A stretch of 64,000 bases of DNA from CAYNEO01 sp964396245. GTDB taxonomy: Bacteria; Zixibacteria; MSB-5A5; GN15; FEB-12. Where the stretch lies: NCBI GenBank assembly GCA_964396245.1, contig CAYNEO010000017.1, positions 1 to 64,000 on the forward strand, given 5' to 3'. Both the position numbers and the translations under genes were made by a program. Positions 60,070 through 64,000 of this stretch are shown here, piece by piece (position 1 is the stretch's first letter; each line of letters starts with the position of its first letter). The notes beneath the pieces were generated by a model, which saw only the letters and a program-made list of their open reading frames with translations, ran no database searches and had not been told where the DNA came from.

Positions 60070-60681
60070 ATGACAAAATTGCTTAGCATGGCGATGCCGC
60101 TGGCGTTGCTGGCGGTCGGGACAACGTTTGGGGCCGACCGGTTCGAACAGATCAAGAAGAACTTCGAAAAGGCCGACTGCGCTCATTTCGCGTTTCTGAG
60201 CCTTCTGGAATCGAAGATTTTCGAACAAGTGGACACCGCTCAGGGGACGGCATATATCGCTCACGATGGCCGGTACCGGGTGATGATTGGCGGCGACGAA
60301 TACCTGTATGATTCGCATCTGCTCTATTCATATTCGCAGGAGAACAATCAGGTGACAGTTGAGACAGTCGACACACTGTCGCCGGCGAGCGAGCAGATTA
60401 CATTTGTCACGCATCTCGATGACTATTACACGACAAAAGTCATTGCCCCGGACAAGGAATATCGGCTGGACAGGAAGTCGAAGGCAGCAGGAAATATCCC
60501 GGACTCTATGCTGGTGTATTTGGCGGCGGACAACCTGGAACTGAAGTCTATCGAGTACTATGATATAAACGATGAACTCAACCGCATTATTTTCACCGAG
60601 CAGAAAACGCTCCCGTCCTGCGATTCCACAATCTTCGAGCCCAATTTCCCCGACAGTGCCGAAACGATAGACCTCTGGTAA
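60070..60681 (+). CDS. lolA: LolA-like outer-membrane lipoprotein carrier
   Basis: 203 residues. Signal peptide MTKLLSMAMPLALLAVGTTF, then mature start GADRFEQIKK. The fold signature is an incomplete beta-barrel with strands such as QGTAYIAHDGRYRVMIGGDE, YLYDSHLLYSYSQENNQVTV and LVYLAADNLELKSIEYYDIN, as in LolA. It would shuttle lipoproteins through the periplasm to the outer membrane. Downstream of ftsK by 26 bases, the same order as in many Gram-negatives (ftsK-lolA). LolB is not recognised. The protein is near the usual 200 residues. Confidence 0.82.
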   Translation: MTKLLSMAMPLALLAVGTTFGADRFEQIKKNFEKADCAHFAFLSLLESKIFEQVDTAQGTAYIAHDGRYRVMIGGDEYLYDSHLLYSYSQENNQVTVETVDTLSPASEQITFVTHLDDYYTTKVIAPDKEYRLDRKSKAAGNIPDSMLVYLAADNLELKSIEYYDINDELNRIIFTEQKTLPSCDSTIFEPNFPDSAETIDLW

Positions 60682-60682
60682 T

Positions 60683-62005
60683 ATGAAATTCTACGTCCGC
60701 AGACTCGGTTGTCCCAAGAACGATGTGGACGCCGACTATATTACGGCTCGGCTTGTCGCCGAGGGACATCAGCCGGTAGACAGACCGGAGGATGCCGAGT
60801 CGGTGATAGTCAATACCTGCGGCTTTATCCTTCCGGCCAAAGAGGAATCGATCAGCGAGATATTCGAACTAAGTCGATTGAAGCAGAACGGTTCCGTGAA
60901 ATATCTCTATGCCTCGGGGTGCCTCTCCCAACGATACGGTCCCGACCTGGCGAAGGAGATCCCGGAACTGGACGGAGTATTTGGGGTGGGCGAACTGGAT
61001 GCGATCTGCAATTCCATGAGAAATGCGAAAGGCGACGCCGGGGTTTTCCGAACCGGGGCGGAGCGCATGCGGTATATCGCCGGCAACTCGAGGTTCATCT
61101 CCGATGATTTGCCGTATGCCTATATCAAGATTTCCGACGGCTGTGACCGAACCTGCTCTTTCTGTGCGATTCCGTCTATTCGGGGACACTACCGGAGTCG
61201 GCCGATAGAATCAATTCTCAACGAGGCCCGCTTCCTGGTTGAGAAAGGCAAAAAAGAACTCATCCTGGTCTCACAAGAGTCGACGCTCTATGGCTGTGAT
61301 TTGAAAAAGGGTATTGGTCTGCTTGATCTGCTCAAGGAACTGGATGCTGTTGAGGGCATCCACTGGATACGGCTTCTGTATCTGTATCCCTCGCAGGTTT
61401 CCGAAGCGCTGATTGACTATATGGGGAGTCCCGATAACAAGACGCTAAACTACTTCGATATCCCGCTTCAGCATATCAACAATGACGTCCTGGATGCGAT
61501 GGGACGCCATACGTCGCGCGCTCAGATCGAGATTCTGCTGAAGGATATCAGATACAAAAACCCCGGGGCGGCTATCCGGACGGCGTTTATAGTGGGATTT
61601 CCCGGTGAAACCGAGAAGCATTTCGAGGAGTTACGGGAGTTCGTGGCGGATTTCCAATTTGACCGGATGGGTGTGTTTTCGTATTCGGCCGAGGAAGGTA
61701 CTCCGGCGGAAGGGCTTGGCGGTCAGGTAGATGAACAAACCAAACAGGACCGGCTGGACGAGTTGATGTCCGTCCAGAGCGAGATTGCGTTCGAGAAAAA
61801 CAAAACCTTGATTGGCAATATTAAAGACGTTATCATTGATGCCGTGTCTGAAGGCCGGGCGGTGGGTCGCACGGCTTCGGATTGTCCTGAAATCGACCAG
61901 GAAGTCTATGTGACCGGCGGTGCTGTACGGCCGGGCGAAATAGTCGCGGTCAGAATAGATGCGGCCGACGGTTATGATTTGATTGGAACGATAGTGAAGG
62001 GTTAG
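60683..62005 (+). CDS. rimO: ribosomal protein uS12 methylthiotransferase RimO
   Basis: 440 residues. The MTTase N-domain has three cluster cysteines: LGCPKND, VNTCGFILPAKEESI and ASGCLSQRY. The radical SAM motif is CDRTCSFCAIPSIRGHYRSR (CxxxCxxC). The C-terminal TRAM domain ends AVRIDAADGYDLIGTIVKG. The LGCPKN and CxRxCSFC patterns and length match RimO rather than MiaB. It methylthiolates Asp of ribosomal protein S12. Starts one base after lolA ends, so translation is coupled. Confidence 0.95.
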   Translation: MKFYVRRLGCPKNDVDADYITARLVAEGHQPVDRPEDAESVIVNTCGFILPAKEESISEIFELSRLKQNGSVKYLYASGCLSQRYGPDLAKEIPELDGVFGVGELDAICNSMRNAKGDAGVFRTGAERMRYIAGNSRFISDDLPYAYIKISDGCDRTCSFCAIPSIRGHYRSRPIESILNEARFLVEKGKKELILVSQESTLYGCDLKKGIGLLDLLKELDAVEGIHWIRLLYLYPSQVSEALIDYMGSPDNKTLNYFDIPLQHINNDVLDAMGRHTSRAQIEILLKDIRYKNPGAAIRTAFIVGFPGETEKHFEELREFVADFQFDRMGVFSYSAEEGTPAEGLGGQVDEQTKQDRLDELMSVQSEIAFEKNKTLIGNIKDVIIDAVSEGRAVGRTASDCPEIDQEVYVTGGAVRPGEIVAVRIDAADGYDLIGTIVKG

Positions 62006-62008
62006 CGG

Positions 62009-62653
62009 ATGATCCAGTTTGACAAATTGGGCATATTTCTGTCCAAGCCGGTCGCGCTGATGCTGGTAGTGATATATCTCATCCAGTCAGGCCTGCTGGT
62101 CTACTTGATATCCGACAAATACGATCTCGAACGCCAGATCGGCTTCCAGCAGAAGCGCATAACCGAGCTCGAATCCAAGTTGCAGGTGTTCAAGGCAATC
62201 GAGGATTTCCAAATCGGCTTTACCGAGGACGAAGTCGGTGAGTTGACCAATGTCATTTACAGCGAAAGCCGTAAGTACGAATACGACCCGATGTTTATTC
62301 TGGCCGTTATCCTGACCGAATCGTCTTTTAAGAGGGGGCAGGAATCTCATGTCGGGGCGAGAGGACTTATGCAAGTCCGGCCCTTTGTGGGCGAGGATGT
62401 GGCCCCGCGCGCCGGAGTGGACTGGGAAGGGTCGGAGACGCTCTTCCAGCCGGAGAAAAATGTCAGATTGGGCATGCACTATCTTTTTGAACAGATATTG
62501 AAGTTTGGTGACGTCAAGAAGGCCCTGGTTGCATATAACTTGGGAGAGGCCCGCTTGCGGAGCATCCTGCGAACGGAAAAAGAGATGCCGAGCAAGTATC
62601 TCAACAAGGTGATGGAGAACTACAAGATGCTCAAGGAGACCTACAAGGTTTGA
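62009..62653 (+). CDS. lytic transglycosylase, SLT domain, membrane anchored
   Basis: 214 residues. One N-terminal membrane anchor (LSKPVALMLVVIYLIQSGLL), a coiled-coil stretch (LERQIGFQQKRITELESKLQ) and a C-terminal SLT fold. The catalytic Glu is in AVILTESSFKRG, followed by GARGLMQVRPFVGED (the GLMQ signature) and ALVAYNLG (AYN motif), with YLNKVMENY near the end. It cleaves the MurNAc-GlcNAc bond of peptidoglycan to give 1,6-anhydroMurNAc. Between rimO and bamD; its end overlaps the bamD TTG start by 4 bases. Confidence 0.9.
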   Translation: MIQFDKLGIFLSKPVALMLVVIYLIQSGLLVYLISDKYDLERQIGFQQKRITELESKLQVFKAIEDFQIGFTEDEVGELTNVIYSESRKYEYDPMFILAVILTESSFKRGQESHVGARGLMQVRPFVGEDVAPRAGVDWEGSETLFQPEKNVRLGMHYLFEQILKFGDVKKALVAYNLGEARLRSILRTEKEMPSKYLNKVMENYKMLKETYKV

Positions 62654-63588
62654 GTCTATTGAGACCACGATATCTCGCTATTGTCGCAGCTGTTCTTTTG
62701 GTGTCGCTTCTCGCCGGCTGCGGGGGACGACCGGCGCTGAGCAACCTGTCGGCCGATGATCTGTTCGCGCTGGGAAAACAAAAGTACGACGCGGAGAAAT
62801 ATCGCACGGCGATTGAATATTTCCAGAAGATAGTCTACGATTACCCCGGCGAGACAATAGTGGACACCGCACAATACTATCTGGCGTTGTCATATTTCGG
62901 CAACGAGCAGTACCAGCTTGCCCAGGTGGAATTCCAGCGCTTGGTGAATTATTATCCGTCATCGGTGTATGTCGCCAACGCGCAGTTTATGGGGGCGGTG
63001 TCACAATTCGAGAGCGCTCCGGACAACTATGGACTCGACCAGACGCCGGTGAAAGAAGCCATTCGGCAGTTCGAGGATTTTATAATCGACTACCCGGAAT
63101 CGGAGCTCATTCCGGATGTCAAAGCGTACCTGAATAAAGCTCGGACGCGATTGGCCCATAAAGAATACTCGGCCGGATTGACATACTATCGCATGGGCGC
63201 CTACAAGTCATCGACGATTTATTTTCAGCGAGTGATTGACGAATACACCGATACGGAATTCGCACCTCAAGCGTTGTTCGATCTTGGTCAGGCCGAGTTT
63301 AAGATGAACAATTACGAAGAAGCACGCCAGCAGTTCGAAAACTTCGTCACCGTATATCCCAATGACGCGCGGGTGGAGGAGGCGAAGGAAATGGCTGCCG
63401 AGGCGGCATACAAGAGCGCAACCGCGGCGCTCGACAGCGGCAAGTCTGCCGAGGCCAAAGAACGTTTCAAGTATTTCATCGAGAAGTACCCGAGCGATAA
63501 CCGCGTGGGAAAAGCCACCGCCTATATCAACCAGATCGGGGATGTTCCCGTTGAGTCAGCCACAGAACAAACCGCCGAAGGGTCCTGA
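62650..63588 (+). CDS. bamD: outer-membrane assembly lipoprotein BamD
   Basis: 312 residues from TTG 62650 (GGAGACCTACAAGG upstream). Lipobox LLAGC (Cys24) after MSLLRPRYLAIVAAVLLVSL. Five TPR motifs follow: DLFALGKQKYDAEKYRTAIE, YFQKIVYDYPGETIVDTAQY, YLALSYFGNEQYQLAQVEFQ, and later YPNDARVEEA and FIEKYPSDNRVG. This is the BamD/YfiO (DUF3808-like TPR) organisation and length. It partners BamA to fold outer-membrane barrels such as the LptD encoded nearby. The 3' end overlaps nadD by 38 bases. Confidence 0.88.
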   Translation: MSLLRPRYLAIVAAVLLVSLLAGCGGRPALSNLSADDLFALGKQKYDAEKYRTAIEYFQKIVYDYPGETIVDTAQYYLALSYFGNEQYQLAQVEFQRLVNYYPSSVYVANAQFMGAVSQFESAPDNYGLDQTPVKEAIRQFEDFIIDYPESELIPDVKAYLNKARTRLAHKEYSAGLTYYRMGAYKSSTIYFQRVIDEYTDTEFAPQALFDLGQAEFKMNNYEEARQQFENFVTVYPNDARVEEAKEMAAEAAYKSATAALDSGKSAEAKERFKYFIEKYPSDNRVGKATAYINQIGDVPVESATEQTAEGS

Positions 63589-64000
63589 GGAGGGGGGGCG
63601 CTGGGCCATTCTGGGCGGCGTGTTTGACCCGGTTCATTCAGGTCATCTCACGCTCGCCGAAGATTTCCTCCGCACCGGCCGTTTTGACGGCATCCTGTTT
63701 GTCCCGTCGTATAATCCTCCGCACAAGAGATTTGAAGCACAGGCGTCTTACGAAGACCGCGTGAATATGCTCCGGCTGGCGCTGGAAGATCATTCGCAGT
63801 TCGTGATCAGCCTGGCCGAATCGGAGATGGATGCACCGGGCTATACACTGAATGTGGTCCGGTGGCTGAAAAAGCGATTTCCAGAGGCTGCGTTTTCGTT
63901 TATTATGGGGGCGGACAACATCAGGGACATGAAAAACTGGCACCAGCCGGAGAAAATATTCGAGGAGTTGCCGGTGCTGGCCGGCGCCCGCCCCGGGTAC
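63551..64000 (+). CDS. nadD: nicotinate-nucleotide adenylyltransferase, 3' end cut off
   Basis: 150 codons before the window edge, from TTG 63551, reading MSQPQNKPPKGPEEGGRWAI and then LGGVFDPVHSGHLTLAEDFL. The T/H-x-G-H adenylyl-transferase motif is in PVHSGHL, and PPHKRFEAQASYEDRVNMLR and ADNIRDMKNWHQPEKIF also match NadD. Adenylates nicotinate mononucleotide to deamido-NAD. The start region lies inside bamD; the TTG has GGGGA about 8 bases upstream and an unusual Pro/Glu-rich leader before the domain. The second half of the enzyme (ISTTxxR motif) is outside the window. Confidence 0.85.
   Translation, partial: MSQPQNKPPKGPEEGGRWAILGGVFDPVHSGHLTLAEDFLRTGRFDGILFVPSYNPPHKRFEAQASYEDRVNMLRLALEDHSQFVISLAESEMDAPGYTLNVVRWLKKRFPEAAFSFIMGADNIRDMKNWHQPEKIFEELPVLAGARPGY

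Overview
The window is a gene-dense bacterial chromosome segment of roughly mid-50s % G+C (estimated by eye). It comes from a draft or metagenome assembly: a run of exactly 100 N sits between two identical 55-bp flanks. The cell is diderm with an LPS-type outer membrane: an LptD-like LPS translocon, BamD, LolA, an OMPLA-type phospholipase, several small outer-membrane barrels and many lipobox lipoproteins. That toolkit, the scattered single-gene metabolism, the TPR-bearing Ser/Thr kinase and the hairpin repeats fit an FCB-group or candidate-phylum bacterium such as Zixibacteria. This placement is inference; there is no rRNA in the window.

Layout. 1-13 kb is mostly envelope and hypothetical genes: a cut MFS transporter, the scaffold gap, DoxX, OMPLA, a periplasmic/barrel protein, a propeller-like lipoprotein, a large kinase-TolB-like-TPR protein, a barrel protein, an orphan TPR lipoprotein, and an AT-richer trio (SRPBCC, VOC, DUF1801). 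tRNA-Leu(UAA) follows. 13-29 kb is metabolic: a geranylgeranyl-reductase-type flavoprotein, a GlcD-type oxidase, a secreted bleomycin-hydrolase-type peptidase, glutamate dehydrogenase, a WlbA-type dehydrogenase, an HD-fold/aconitase/MmgE-PrpD cluster, a lipoprotein alpha/beta hydrolase, HisRS and a methyltransferase. 29-37 kb holds a PrsW/YhfC-like membrane protein, an ROK kinase, tRNA-Phe(GAA), a NifU-like protein, an aminotransferase, a DapF homologue and an MFS carrier.

37-46 kb holds argS and then a compact shikimate operon, aroF-aroA-aroE-aroK-aroB-aroQ. It covers every step from DAHP synthesis to EPSP; chorismate synthase is absent here. The operon ends in a secreted M2/M3-fold protein that has lost its zinc site. 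46-49 kb has a paralogous pair of barrel proteins and a MATE exporter. 49-57 kb is an overlapping run: FAH hydrolase, M1 peptidase, membrane protein, AlaX-type editing protein, LptD. 57-64 kb has an HU gene and then ftsK, lolA, rimO, a lytic transglycosylase, bamD and the start of nadD, a cell-envelope and division cluster.

I see no CRISPR array, prophage, insertion sequence or defence island. The most interesting signals are individual anomalies: several enzyme-fold proteins lacking their catalytic residues (DapF with Ser/Ser, an M2-like pseudopeptidase, an alpha/beta hydrolase without its nucleophile), a probable AUU start exposed by a paralogue, a Met-Arg-stop mini-ORF directly before argS, and a hairpin repeat family whose two intact copies differ by a compensatory base pair.
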